Of a stretch of 64,000 nt of DNA, positions 1 through 9,669 are shown piece after piece (within the stretch, counting starts at the first letter, position 1; every line of letters begins with the position of its first letter). Source of the DNA: Pararge aegeria (taxonomy: Eukaryota > Arthropoda > Insecta > Lepidoptera > Nymphalidae); assembly GCF_905163445.1 (NCBI RefSeq), contig NC_053197.1, positions 1,612,001-1,676,000 on the forward strand, given 5' to 3'. The notes under the pieces were generated by a model. That model searched no databases. It was not told the DNA's origin and saw only the letters and a program-made list of their open reading frames with translations. Made by a program: the position numbers and the translations under genes.

Positions 1-47
1 AATATACTAGCGTATCACTGCCACTTTTTTGACAACTTCCCCGGCGC

Positions 48-135
48 AACGGTGAGCGCTGTAAAATTAAGTAGGAGGTCTCTGGTTCGTTTCCCGGTCG
101 GGTCCATTTGTGAATTTATAATTCTGCATTTTTCT
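48..135 (+). mobile_element. SINE-C head fragment
   Basis: tRNA-derived head: GGCGCAACGGTGAGCGCTG (A-box region) and a B-box-like GGTTCGTTTCCCGG, then the family's AATTTATAATTCTG segment. Other copies are at 24.4, 25.9, 36.0 and 40.8 kb. It is cut off at about 135, where a LINE tail begins. Confidence 0.75.
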
Positions 136-233
136 CGGAGGAATTTTCCTTCCGAATCGGTGGTAGAGTCGCTATTAACAGAGAGACTTGACGTTTCAAA
201 GTTGCTTATAAAGTAGGCCTACTTGAAAGTTGA
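136..233 (+). mobile_element. CR1-type LINE 3' tail fragment
   Basis: This stretch is the reverse complement of the LINE end seen at 36.2-36.4 kb: CTTGACGTTTCAAA, then TTATAAAGTAGGCCTACTTGAAA. Only the last 100 bp remain. No coding part is present. Confidence 0.65.
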
Positions 234-420
234 AGTGATGCGTTTGATTATTGAATTTCTTTATAAACCAGGTGTGCAGGTGACTTTTCGAATGGCTTAA
301 AGATTCGGCACCGGAAATATTTTTCCGTCACCTATAATTTCTATGATTCTAACGTAACTATAATACTAATCTATACTATCATACTATAAACTTTGGATAA
401 GGATTCATACTCAATTACTA
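234..420. other. unassigned AT-rich sequence
   Basis: No open frame, RNA gene or recognisable repeat seen. Confidence 0.4.
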
Positions 421-736
421 AATTTGTATCATCACCATCCAACATTCCATTACCTTCCATCTACAGAGTCTCCTCCCACAATTAGAAGGGGTTAAGGCCA
501 TAGTCCACCACGCTGGCCTAGTGCGGATTGGTGGACTCCACAAACCTTTGAGAACATTATGTAGAACTTTCAGGCATGCAGGTTTCCTCACGACGTTTTC
601 CTTCACCGTTGAAGCAAGTGATATTTTAATTACTTAAAACGCACATAACTTAGAAAAGTTAGAGATGCGTGCTGGGATTCAAACCCGGCCCCGGAAAGGG
701 AGGTCGAGCTCCTATCCAATGCGCTATCACCGCTCC
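421..736 (-). mobile_element. SINE-A copy, near full length
   Basis: Read on the minus strand it has the family order: tRNA-like head (GCGGTGATAGCGCATTGG), B-box with GGGTTTGAATCCCAGC, the CTAACTTTTCTAAGTTATGTGCG block, CTTCAACGGTGAAGGAAAACGTCGTGAGGAAACC, then the CCACCAATCCGCACTAGGCC and CCTTCTAATTGTGGGAGGAG blocks. The ATGGTGATGATA tail is at 421-435. Apparent 62- and 74-residue frames across it are shadows. Confidence 0.85.
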
Positions 737-739
737 GTG

Positions 740-862
740 TATACTTTGTGCACTTAATTTGTACACTTTTTGTTAAGTTTTTATTTACTTTTATTGTACA
801 CAACATAAATATAGTTCTGTATGTTAATGTGGTGTACAATAAAAGTGTAGTCATTCATTAGT
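740..862. repeat. two opposed T1 LINE tail ends
   Basis: CTTTTATTGTACACAACA (minus-strand tail) and GGTGTACAATAAAAGTG followed by TCATTCATT (plus-strand tail) lie 40 bp apart as an imperfect inverted pair. Both are the poly(A)-signal end of the T1 LINE family seen at 41.4 and 44.5 kb. Confidence 0.55.
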
Positions 863-1436
863 TTATTCAATTTTTGAAGAGATTTTCTTTAGGTATTTCG
901 TAGAAATACACATGTTATATAAAATAACCGAAACTCAGATGCTTTCTAGGGCACAGGGATGGAAATTACAAACCTGATTCGAACGCAAGACTCTGCCATC
1001 AATGGAGACATATTATCAATGCGACATTAAAGAGATAAGCGATTGTGACCACAGAATTAATTCCAAAAACCTCAACTTCGATTTGTTCACTCAAAACAAT
1101 AAATCAAAGTATAGCCTACACACCACCGTATGTCACAGACAATGTCATTGTATCCTACTTTATTCGCGGTTTTCCTTAACCCATATCATACTGGGAGGTC
1201 ATTCACCCCTGTGATTTGCATACTTAAACCTCAGGTCGCTGTATCCCTCTTAAAATTCAGAAACTTTGGGGCTGAGACTCCGCTTAGGAAACTTGGTCGC
1301 TATATACTTTAGATACAATTTCGTATATAAGGGATAAAAGATTTTAGGTATCCATACGAGTACCTACTGTGATAATCATGTTCCATGCTCTAGTAAATCT
1401 ATTTATACGTCATTAATAGCTAGTATATAATATCAG
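863..1436. other. no feature recognised
   Basis: Two overlapping 60-70 residue frames (1002-1312) show no domain, no codon-use signal and no splice context. I regard them as chance. Confidence 0.4.
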
Positions 1437-1610
1437 TCCACTGCTAAACTAAATCCCTCTCCCAACGGAAAGGTTTGCCCATAGTCACTACGCCGGGTAG
1501 ATGGTTCGAAGTAGATTAAGTGGCAGTACCTTGTAGCAAAGATGACGCTGCCGCCGTTCTCCGTTGTATTGCTTTAGTCACCTCGTACGACACCCGCGGG
1601 ACATACGACA
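1437..1610. repeat. degenerate lepidopteran interspersed repeat
   Basis: Contains AGTCCACTGCTAAAC with CCTCTCCCAA, then GATGACGCTGCCGCCGTTCTCC and CACCTCGTACGACACCCGCGGG. These are word-for-word recognisable, in my memory, as parts of common moth and butterfly LINE-associated repeats. The orientation is unsure. Confidence 0.5.
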
Positions 1611-1965
1611 TTTACATATATACTATATTTTCAAACCTACTAAGAAATAAATTAATTTAAAGCACTCACACATACGTCTGTGGTACCGACCACGACCTCC
1701 TTTGCGTTGTAATAAGTGCTCTTGTTTTATAATTATCGAACCCCCGAAGCTGGGTTTTTTTGACGCTACCCTAGAGTCGAACATAGGAAACGAAACTAAT
1801 AAACAATCAATCTATTCCAAAATCTTCAAATGTTGGATTTAATTTGCGTACTTACTATACTTTTCCTTCTCTGTTAGTACTTGCCCTTTTTATAAGAATC
1901 GTCATCATCATCTCAACCTTAGGTCGTCCACTACTGAATGAATGAATGATTTATTTATGTCTCCA
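1611..1965. other. no feature recognised
   Basis: AT-rich. There is a short homopolymer run near 1756 and a weak GAATGAATGA run near 1938. Nothing else seen. Confidence 0.35.
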
Positions 1966-2110
1966 CATCTATGCATATAAAAATGTTATGTTGGTTTGTG
2001 TACGCTTCAAAAACTCAAAAAGTTCTGCACCGATCGGGCTGAAATTTTAGCATCATATATAAAACGAATCTAGGATTGTTTTTATCTATTTTTCTCAACC
2101 ATTCAATCAC
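1966..2110 (+). repeat. Helitron-like 5' segment fragment
   Basis: GCATATAAAAATGTTATG, then GTGTACGCTTCAAAAACTC and TCTGCACCGATCGGGCTGAAATTTT: the 'AAAA-CT-C..CACCGAT..TGAAATTTT' pattern typical of the start of non-autonomous insect Helitrons. No matching 3' end was found nearby. Confidence 0.4.
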
Positions 2111-2364
2111 AATGTGTACAGATAGTTACTTATATAAGTACAATATGATGTTGCTTACGGGCTACTTTGTTACACAGTTATAATGTAGGGACTGATGCTT
2201 GAGCTAGGTAAAACCTGTGTCACGAGGCACCAGGCCCTTTCCCCAAGAAAAAAAATACAAGGATGAATATAATGTAATTTAAGTAATTTTATAATTACAG
2301 TTCATAACTCTGGTCTCACTACTGGCCATAATACCTTCGTAGAGATTTCAACTTGCTATGTCTT

Positions 2365-2645
2365 TGCTTGTATTAAATTCAAATTCAAAATTTCTTTACT
2401 CATGTAGGCCTATCACAGGCACTTATGAAGCGTTCATACATATATGTTTACATAATTGTAAGGGGATGGTGAGAACTTCGTTCGCCAACTTAAACCTAAA
2501 GCTACGAGGGTTCCAAACGCGCCCTGGTCTAAAAAGAGCCCACAGCAAACTTAGCTAGGTAATTTTTTTTTGTTATCACCATCTCACAGTATATTTATAT
2601 TAAGCTAAGAAGCTAGAGCAATTCACACCCAAGGTTTTTTATAGT
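2365..2645 (-). mobile_element. T2 LINE 3' end, 5'-truncated
   Basis: Begins at its 3' tail (TTCAAATTCAAAATTTCTTTA, an A-rich tail on the minus strand). It shares CTACGAGGGTTCCAAACGCG and AGCCCACAGCAAACTTAG with copies at 38.4, 43.9, 52.3 and 63.5 kb. The 66-residue frame inside is not a gene. Confidence 0.75.
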
Positions 2646-2659
2646 TTAAGTATTTATCC

Positions 2660-2832
2660 TGCGACTTGTTTTATGCCGTCTGCCCACCTCGTGGGAAGCA
2701 GGGGTCTACCAACTATGCGTTTTCGAGTGCCGTATCGTCGCTCCAGCACGTTGGTACCCCAACGTCCGTCGGTTCTCCGAGCTTTGTTGAAAAGGACAAC
2801 ACGACGAAACTCAATCTGCGATCTGAAGATTT
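2660..2832 (-). pseudogene. RTE-type LINE ORF2 C-terminal remnant
   Basis: Contains TGCCCACCTCGTGGGAAGCAG and GTACCCCAACGTCCGTCGG. On the minus strand this matches the region of RTE-type elements coding for the ...GRP..RW segment near the end of ORF2. The frames are broken and no continuous protein remains. The assignment rests on remembered lepidopteran repeats, not on a search. Confidence 0.5.
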
Positions 2833-2982
2833 TGAATTGGGTTAATTATTAACATCGGAAGTAAATAAATTTTAAGTTCGTTTTTCTGTGTTCGATTGAC
2901 GTAAACAGCAACTTATTACTCTGAGTTTGAAGCGCGTGACCCAAGGAGGAAGTGTACACAATCTCAAAAAATCATCGTATTA

Positions 2983-3262
2983 ACCCATTACCGGCTCACT
3001 ACAGGTCCCGGCTCTCCTCTCAGAGTGAAAAGGGTTTAGGCCGTAGTCTACCACGCTGGCCAAGTGCGGATTGCTAGACTTCTCAGGCATGCAGGTTTCC
3101 TCACGATTTTATCCTTCACCGTTTAAAGCAAGTGGTATTTAAATTTCTTGAATTCAAAAAAATGAATATAACTCTGAAGAGTGGTGCATGCCGGGGCTCG
3201 AACTCGGTCTCTTCCAATTGAAAGCCGAAAAGCCTTACCCATTAGGCTATTACCTCTTCACA
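2983..3262 (-). mobile_element. SINE-A copy, diverged
   Basis: Tail-to-head order on the minus strand: CATTACCGGCTCACTACAGG, GGCCGTAGTCTACCACGCTGG, GCAGGTTTCCTCACGA, then the head ending near 3255 (GGCTATTACCTCTT). It has an internal deletion in the CCACACACC region and a changed B-box (GGGCTCGAACTCGG). Confidence 0.8.
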
Positions 3263-3995
3263 ACCGCTATAACTAATACCAAACACAAACATACTTACGT
3301 AAAATAGTTTCAGTAAGTAAACATTTTTCAGTCTTGTTTTTCTCGAGACACAAGCTCGGAGTACAATTACAAGATGGTACATACTATTTGTAAATATTTC
3401 CGAGAGAATGGGACTATGTTAGACGTCGGCCTGGAATTCTATTCTATTTTCCCACTATTGTGGTATCCTATTCAACTATTTACTTCGCAGCGAATTCTTG
3501 ATAATATAAAACTACAATGGCTGCGTTGATAGGCGGATAGATAAAATAAATTTATTTTTATTTTCCACTAGCTAATCCCTGCGGTTCCACGGGTCGTAAC
3601 GTCATTTTAAATTGACCATAAGTAAAATGGCTAGGTTTATTTACATAGGTTAGACTTGTAAAAAAATGTTTTTGTGAGTTGGCTGGCTTTTAATGAAGTT
3701 TTCAATCGGCATTCCCTTCAACTTTTTATTTCAATATGAAGAGTATTTTTTTTAAATATGAAGTTCTGTATTTTGAATCATTTTTAAGAGATACAAGTAC
3801 CAGATATTTTTGTGTTTATGTATGGCGGACTATTTAGTTAGCACTCGCAGATAACACAGCTCGGTAACGTCTATCTTCTGGCTTGGTTTCCAAATTTACA
3901 GGTTGCATTATAATAGGTTTAAATCTTTATTACTGAAATTGAATATAGCCTATGCAACTTAAGAGTTATTAAAATCGTTTGGCACGTTTTAATTG
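3263..3995. other. no feature recognised
   Basis: AT-rich. A possible decayed Helitron 3' end (CTAGCTAATCCCTGCGG) lies at 3570-3590 on the minus strand, but no 5' partner was found. Confidence 0.3.
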
Positions 3996-4224
3996 ATTAC
4001 AAACATTGGATAGAAGCAGGCGTTTCTTTGTGGAATTCCATGATATATTATGAAAGTTACGCTTAATTTACTGGACTCCGCGAAAAGCAAGACAATCTGT
4101 ATGGTGTAATTTATAATTTCTTCAATCTCTATACTCCATACCAAACCAATGCGCAATGTACCCCTTACGCATGTTTCGCTCCGAAAACGAGGCATCCTCA
4201 GGAGATGTTGATTTATCAATTATT
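3996..4224 (-). repeat. repeat D, monomer
   Basis: Starts ATTGGATAGAAGCAGGCG, then AATTTATAATTTCTTCAAT, the CCAATGCGCAATGTACCCC segment, GTTTCGCTCCGAAAACGAGG and CTCAGGAGATGTTGA. It joins a SINE-A 5' half directly at 4225, both on the minus strand. The same SINE-A head-to-D junction order recurs at 12.2 kb. The 76-residue frame here is a shadow. Confidence 0.8.
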
Positions 4225-4391
4225 GTAGGTTTCCTCAAGACGTTCTCCTTCACCGTTGAAGCAAGTTATATTGAAATTGCTCAAAACGCACATAATAAAG
4301 AAAAGTTAGAGGTGCGTGCTGGGATGTGAACTCGGCTCCCCCGAAAGTGAAAGTTAAGTCGAAGTCCTAACCACTGAGCTATCCCCGCTTC
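4225..4391 (-). mobile_element. SINE-A 5' half
   Basis: Head and middle only: it ends, on the minus strand, just after GAGGAAACCT and then passes straight into repeat D. Confidence 0.8.
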
Positions 4392-4499
4392 TGCTAAACC
4401 CAGTAACCCCTGATCCGTAGTCCTTTTAATCCATACAATAACAGTCTAGGAGTATACAGAAGTTTTAAGAATCAGTATATTTTCGTATTCACACTATAC

Positions 4500-4650
4500 T
4501 AACACAACTGAAGCAGTGGAACCGAGTCGATTTGTCATCTGTCCCCGAGCAAGACCGCGCGGCCCCATCTGTCTCTGTAATTCCCTCCGACTGTTTGCTA
4601 AATCTTTACTCACTAGTGGATTACCACGTTAGTAAATGGATTGCCATTTT
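4500..4650. repeat. repeat R3, copy 1
   Basis: Carries CTGTCCCCGAGCAAGACCGC, GGCCCCAT, TGCTAAATCTTTACTC, GTGGATTACCAC and a CTAA-like spacer. Matching blocks recur in order at 6003-6145 and 6468-6612. This copy is the most diverged. Confidence 0.6.
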
Positions 4651-4883
4651 AGAATTGAGTTTGATGTATGAAGTGAAACAGTCGGTGTTCCGTTAGAGCT
4701 CTATTTACTTTGTGTTGTTAAGAAATAGGTTGAACATATTTGACCGTTTCCATCCAATATGCTTTGTCGGTACCTTTTAAAGTAATTTTTACCTTCTTCG
4801 GACTGCTCGGTGTTTTATTGATAACTGTTTTTGTAATTGATCGGGGCTCTGATGGTTAGATGATACAGTCTAAGATATCCCTA

Positions 4884-5167
4884 TCCTTACTAATAGTACA
4901 AAATGTGAATGTTAGTTGGTTTGTTACGCTTTAACGCAAAAACTACTAAACCGATCATCACGAAAGTTTGTACACTTATCCCTGAAGGTATTAGATGTAA
5001 TAAAGGACGCTTATTATCCCGAAATTAAGCTCAGTTCTTTCGGGAGAGGGGACGAAAGTGTTTGACGATTTTACTGTCCTAAATACATAAAATGATGCCA
5101 CATTTATGAGGCACATGTCTTTCGAAAAACAAAAACAAAAGCGGACGAAGTCGCGGGCAACAGCTAG
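4884..5167 (+). mobile_element. short non-autonomous Helitron
   Basis: 5' TC at 4884 (TCCTTACTAATAG) after an A. The 3' end is GCGGACGAAGTCGCGGGCAA-CAGCTAG at 5141-5167. The base after CTAG is C rather than the usual T, so that flank has mutated. It has no coding capacity. Confidence 0.7.
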
Positions 5168-5189
5168 CAAATAATATATTTAATGTTAT

Positions 5190-5280
5190 AACTGTCTCAT
5201 TGGTCTAGCGGTAAGCATGTTCATACGGATCAGTAACCCGTGGTTCTATTCCCGGCTTGGGTTTAAAGAGAGTAAAGTAT
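5190..5280 (+). mobile_element. tRNA-derived SINE head, unclassified
   Basis: CTCATTGGTCTAGCGGTAAGC (A-box-like) and GGTTCTATTCCCGGCT (B-box-like) 30 bp apart, with no matching acceptor stem. It is therefore a SINE head or relic rather than a working tRNA gene. Confidence 0.5.
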
Positions 5281-5345
5281 TGTTTTATTTTTACAAAATC
5301 TTTAGCACCAACTCGGAGTTCAAAACATTATTACGGGTGGGTATA

Positions 5346-5650
5346 GAAGCGGTGATAGCCCAGTGGGTAGGACTTCGACTTCACTTTTGGGGGCGAGTTT
5401 GAATCCCAGCACCTCTAACTTTTCTTAGTTATGTGCATTTTTTACAATTGAAATATCACTTGCTTCAACGGTGAAGGAAAACATCGTAAGGAGACCTGCA
5501 TGGTTGAGAGTTCTCCATAATATTCTCAAAGGTGTGCGAAGTCCGCAAAACCGCAGTGGGCCAGCGTGATGGACTGCGGCCTTAGTACCTTCTCATTGTG
5601 GGAGGAGATCCGTGACCTATAGTGGGCTGGTAATGGGTTAAGGAGATAGT
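5346..5650 (+). mobile_element. SINE-A copy, near full length
   Basis: GAAGCGGTGATAGCCCAGTG head, then GAGTTTGAATCCCAGC, GCTTCAACGGTGAAGG, GGCCAGCGTGATGGACTGCG, ATTGTGGGAGGAGATCCG and GGCTGGTAATGGGTTA. The GATG tail is degraded. Confidence 0.85.
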
Positions 5651-5689
5651 GACCCTGGAATTATACCTGTAATCTAGCCATAGGATACT

Positions 5690-5912
5690 AATAGACTGAG
5701 TATAATGATGATCGGCACAAGCCCTCTCTCTTATATCTCCCGTTCTCTTGCTGTAAGTCCTATCTACAAAGGTTGCCTGTAAGAGATTGTTTGATGCAAT
5801 AAGGCCGCCTTTGCATGTCTATATTGTGTACTGTATACTCCAGTAAGAAACAGTAATTTTCTTTTCCTGTATGTTATACGTGCAATAAAGTGTTTCTTCT
5901 TCTTCTTCTTAT
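5690..5912 (+). mobile_element. T3 LINE 3' end with (CTT)n tail
   Basis: GGTTGCCTGTAAGAGATTG, CAATAAGGCCGCCTTTGCATG and GCAATAAAGTGTTTC, closing in CTTCTTCTTCTTCTT. A second copy with the same tail is at 48620-48779. Only the 3' end is present. Confidence 0.75.
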
Positions 5913-5924
5913 AGCAAATAGGGA

Positions 5925-6145
5925 TATGGAGTTTAAATTCACCACGCCGCTCTCATATGGGTAAACGTGCTTATAAACGTATTCAACTGTAATATACTGG
6001 TGAAGTAGATTTCATTTGTCGAGTGTCCCCAGACAAGACCGCATGGCCCCATCGCTTTAAGTTTTCCGAATCTGTGCCAAATCTAAGCTTACCGGCGGAT
6101 TACCACAGCACTAACTGGGTTTTGATCGCGATTTGTCGACGATAT
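5925..6145. repeat. repeat R3, copy 2
   Basis: GTGTCCCCAGACAAGACCGC, ATGGCCCCAT, TCTGTGCCAAATCTAAGCTT, GCGGATTACCAC and TAACTGG. Upstream, TTCACCACGCCGCTC and CTGTAATATACTGG also correspond to blocks upstream of copy 3, so the repeated unit is about 210-240 bp. Confidence 0.65.
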
Positions 6146-6364
6146 ACTAGTCTCGGTAAAAATATACCTCAAGCGCGGCGTATTAAATAGTTCAAAAATA
6201 TGAAGACACGACATATATGATTTTGAGAAGCATGCGAAGGAAACAAAATACTTTAGCGTACGATTATGGTCTTAAAACTTAAAACCTGTCTAAGTACCTG
6301 TTTAATTGGAAACAATATATTAGTCATTCCCTGTTTTACACTGATAGTCTCTCTCAGAATATAT

Positions 6365-6612
6365 TAAATTATAGAGTTCATATTCACCGCACTGCTCAAA
6401 TGCGGATGGCCGTGGTAAAGAATGCACTGAATCACAAATAAATGCCAACCGTACTGCAATGTACTTTTTAAGTAGAGTTGTTTATTTATCAAGTGTCCCC
6501 AGACAAGGCCGCATGGCCCCATAGCTCCGATTCTGTGCCAAATCTAAGCTCAATAGCGGATTATCACATTACTAACTGGATTTCGATTGTGTTTTCTTGA
6601 CAAAATACTAGA
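6365..6612. repeat. repeat R3, copy 3
   Basis: Same block order as copy 2, about 460 bp downstream in the same orientation: GTGTCCCCAGACAAGGCCGC, TCTGTGCCAAATCTAAGCTC, GCGGATTATCACATTACTAA. It looks like an old local duplication. Confidence 0.65.
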
Positions 6613-6945
6613 ATATAACACACGTATGGGTATAGATATAAAATTATTGGTAGTCATTTTGATTCATCATTATCATCAAGGGTCATGCACATGAGAGACG
6701 ATGCCTGTGCCCAGCACTCAAATTTGGATATCAATTGCCAGTTTTGTTTACAGGTAACAATTGTACTCTGTGTGGCGTTATTACGAATTGATTATTCATG
6801 GTAATTAATGGAAATATATTATATGAATGCATGCAAATTTTGAACAGCTGTTGCGGCCGGCCGACTTGATTAGGGAAATGCGGGCTTAGTACCTATTTTG
6901 TACTTATCTTGGTAAGTGACCGAAACTGATGTAGTTTCATTAAAT
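6613..6945. other. no feature recognised
   Basis: A GC-rich patch, TTGCGGCCGGCCGAC, lies at 6852-6866 in otherwise AT-rich DNA. Nothing else. Confidence 0.35.
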
Positions 6946-7200
6946 AATGTGGGGGCGAGTTCGTATACCGGCTCTAACTTTTCTTAGTTATGTTTATTTT
7001 TAGCAATTACAATATAACTTGCTTCAACGGTGTAAGAAAATATCGTGAGGTAACCTGCATGCCTGAGAGTCCTCCATAATGTTCTCAAAGGTGTGTGGGG
7101 TCCACCAATCAGCACTAGGCCAGCGTGGTGGGCCCTCACCTCTTCTCATTTTAGGCGGAGACCCGTGCCCTGTAGTGAGCCGGTAATGGGTTGACGATGA
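6946..7200 (+). mobile_element. SINE-A, missing the tRNA-like head
   Basis: Begins at GGGGGCGAGTTCG just upstream of the B-box and runs to GAGCCGGTAATGGGTTGACGATGATGATTG. The A-box end is absent. Confidence 0.8.
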
Positions 7201-7652
7201 TGATTGTGTACTTACACCGGAAAATCTTATTGAAGTACTTTGCTAGCTAGCTGTTCTCGCTGGGCTCGCCATTTTGTATTCGGATTTCCTTCCTTTCGGG
7301 GGGACCGAGTTAGATAACTGTCACGCACCTCTATTTTCTTGGAGTTTTGGTATATGATATAGATTATGTCTTTTTTTAACTAATGAAATTTTCTAATTAT
7401 TTAAATTTTATAATTTTTTTTTATAAATGGATGGTATATCTGTAAATAAAGATTATTTTTATTATTAATAACCTCACTATATGTTTCCTTCTCAAAATAA
7501 TTATATTAAATGGCAAAATATGGTTTCATTCAATTAATGAATTGAGGAATAAAATAATTAATTGTAGTTAATTTTTCCTGTTTCGGTATTTGTGGTTATG
7601 AGTCAGTTTAGTTTTAACTGTTGCAACTGGTACGTTATCACATCCTGTGGAG
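7201..7652. other. unassigned; short LINE-like tail near 7430-7470
   Basis: GTAAATAAAGATTATTTTTATTATTAATAA at 7442-7471 has a polyadenylation-signal-like ending and may be a small LINE tail. The rest is unassigned. Confidence 0.35.
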
Positions 7653-7672
7653 CAGAGGTTCCCAAACTTAAC
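7653..7672 (+). repeat. possible hAT terminal sequence
   Basis: GCAGAGGTTCCCAAACTTAA resembles the CAGxGGTTCCCAAACT ends of hAT transposons. No opposite end or 8-bp duplication was located, so this is a relic at best. Confidence 0.3.
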
Positions 7673-8351
7673 TGAGGTGAAATGAAATGAAATTGATTGT
7701 TAAAATATTAGTCAGTTTACATTATAGTGGTGGGAATCCTGGACTATGTGCGTATGTGTCTGTATGTGTGCGAGCGTGTGTATGTGTGTGCTTTTTTTGA
7801 GTAGTACGTTAAATTTGCAACATTAATAATTTATCGGTGTTGTCGTTATTTAAACTGTTTAGCCAAATAGTTAGATCTGGTAACATCATGGTTTGTTCTA
7901 CTATTTCGATGAGACTTATCATATTTAGTTGTCCTACGGACTCTTACAATTGCTTATAGGATAAAACATAGCTGTCTAATTGTCAATATTTTTGAGACCG
8001 TGTATAAATCAAGTGCTGTTTTAGGTAATGGTCTAACTTATCCCTAGGTATAAAATCTGTTTTTTTAAACTAAGTACATTTAAATACAATTAAATCGATG
8101 AGTTAAATAAAACTGAAACCTGACTACAGATATTAATGTCACTCTTATTAGAGTCGAAAATCCTGTACTTCTAAATTTGTGTTACAAGCAAGCGTTCTGT
8201 CAAAATCCCCAACTAAAAAATTGAAGGCAAAGATGTAAATAAGAGCCATTTTACTCTGATGTTCAAGTATTCTATACTTGATAACGACTGTTCGATTGCG
8301 AGTGAGCATTTCCTGTTCTTAGGATACTGGTATTTAGATTTTTTTTAAAAG
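7673..8351. other. unassigned, with a (GTGT)n-rich microsatellite
   Basis: A degenerate GT/TATG microsatellite lies at 7748-7792. The rest of this interval is AT-rich with no frame or repeat recognised. Confidence 0.45.
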
Positions 8352-8367
8352 AAAACCCAATAACATT

Positions 8368-8584
8368 ATTTAAATATTATGAAAATTAAGCTTAATTTGC
8401 TATACTCTGGAGAAGGAGGAGAATCTGTATGGTGTAATTTATAGTTTCTTCAAACCGTATACTCCACACCAAACAGATCCTCGGCATACAGATTCTCCTG
8501 CTGTTAGCGGAGTATAGCAAATTAAGCTTAATTTTCATAACATATTATGGATTTAAATGTAACGCCTGCTTCTATCTAATATTT
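8368..8584 (+). mobile_element. fold-back repeat D with 16-bp flanking duplication
   Basis: The left half is D on the minus strand (ATTATGAAAATTAAGC ... ACACCAAACAGATCCTCGGC). The right half is D on the plus strand (GGAGTATAGCAAATTAAGC ... CGCCTGCTTCTATCTAAT). A perfect direct repeat, AAAACCCAATAACATT, flanks it at 8352-8367 and 8585-8600. That is the length expected of LINE-type target-primed insertion, so the palindrome probably inserted as one unit. Confidence 0.8.
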
Positions 8585-8600
8585 AAAACCCAATAACATT

Positions 8601-9016
8601 GTTCATTGACCCGACTCGGGAAACTAGACCAACGAGGCATTTATTTTTTTAATGATGGTAGGACCAGTGCCGCACACTTTGGGGACTACTTGAGACGTAC
8701 GCGACCTCACTAGATAGCCGATAACCTATCATTGTGTGATTGTCGGGCGTTGCTTGCAGCTGTATTGTCTGAAATGTATACAATTGTATTTTTAGAGCCA
8801 TACCCACCAGAGTGGCAATGAGCACGGCAGCCAAAGGTCAAGATACAAGCAACGATAAAGGATAATGACTTAAGATATACTTATTGTAGTAAGTATGCTT
8901 ATTAACATAACAGAGCCTTAAAGACGTTTTCAAGTGAACAAAATTAACGCATGTAACCGACATTTGTAGGTTTTTGTATGTCTCCTTGTGATGGCATTAT
9001 TGATAGATTGTTAATT
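8601..9016. other. no feature recognised
   Basis: A 61-residue minus-strand frame (8649-8834) has a hydrophobic start but no start context, domain or splice support. Confidence 0.35.
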
Positions 9017-9265
9017 TAACGGCTAACTGGCGCAATGGGCAGCGACCCTGCTTTCTGAATCCAAGGCCGTGGGTTCGATTCCCACAAATGGGAATATGTT
9101 TACGTGATGAATATAAATGTATTTCAGTGCCTGGGTGTTTATCTGTTTATTATATGTATTTATGTATATTATTCATAAAAATATTCATCAGTCATCTCAG
9201 CTACGCTTACTTTTGGGCTAGATGGCGATGTGTGTTTTGTTGTAGTATATTTATTTATTATTATT
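9017..9265 (+). mobile_element. SINE-B copy, near full length
   Basis: Head ACGGCTAACTGGCGCAATGG, GGCCGTGGGTTCGATTCCCA (B-box), GTGCCTGGGTGTTTATCTG, ATTCATAAAAATATTCATCA, GCTACGCTTACTTTTGGGC, GATGGCGATGTGTG, and a TATTTATTTATT tail. It lacks the CTTAGTACCCATAACACAA segment. SINE-A follows 20 bp later in the same direction. Confidence 0.85.
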
Positions 9266-9285
9266 TGTTTTTTATTGTAATAATT

Positions 9286-9575
9286 GATGCAGTGATAGCT
9301 CAGTGGGTAAAATTTCGACTTTACTGTCGGGGCCGAGTTAGAATCCCAGCACGCAGCTCTAACTTTTAAGTTATACAAGATTTAAGCAATTAAAATATAA
9401 CTTCCTTCAACGGTGAAGGAAAACATCTTAAGGAAACCTACACGCCTGAGAGTTCTACATTATGTTCTGAAATGTATGTGGAGTCCACCAATCCGCGGTG
9501 GGCCAACGTGGTGTAGTACGGCCTTCTCTTCCCTTAAACCCTTCTCATTCTGGGAGAAGATTCTGATTCATATGT
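9286..9575 (+). mobile_element. SINE-A copy
   Basis: TGCAGTGATAGCTCAGTGGG head to CCCTTCTCATTCTGGGAG. The distal CCGTGCCCTGTAGTGGGC segment is diverged. The 80- and 93-residue frames over this area are shadows of the two SINEs. Confidence 0.8.
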
Positions 9576-9647
9576 CAGAGAAAACCGTGCCCAGCCGTGT
9601 GACGTTATTAGGAAGCCGATATGAGTCGCCAGGCGTACCTTCGTTCG

Positions 9648-9669
9648 ATACGTAATACGTATTACGTAT
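9648..9669. repeat. perfect 22-bp palindrome
   Basis: ATACGTAATAC-GTATTACGTAT is identical to its reverse complement. It has no spacer. Confidence 0.9.
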
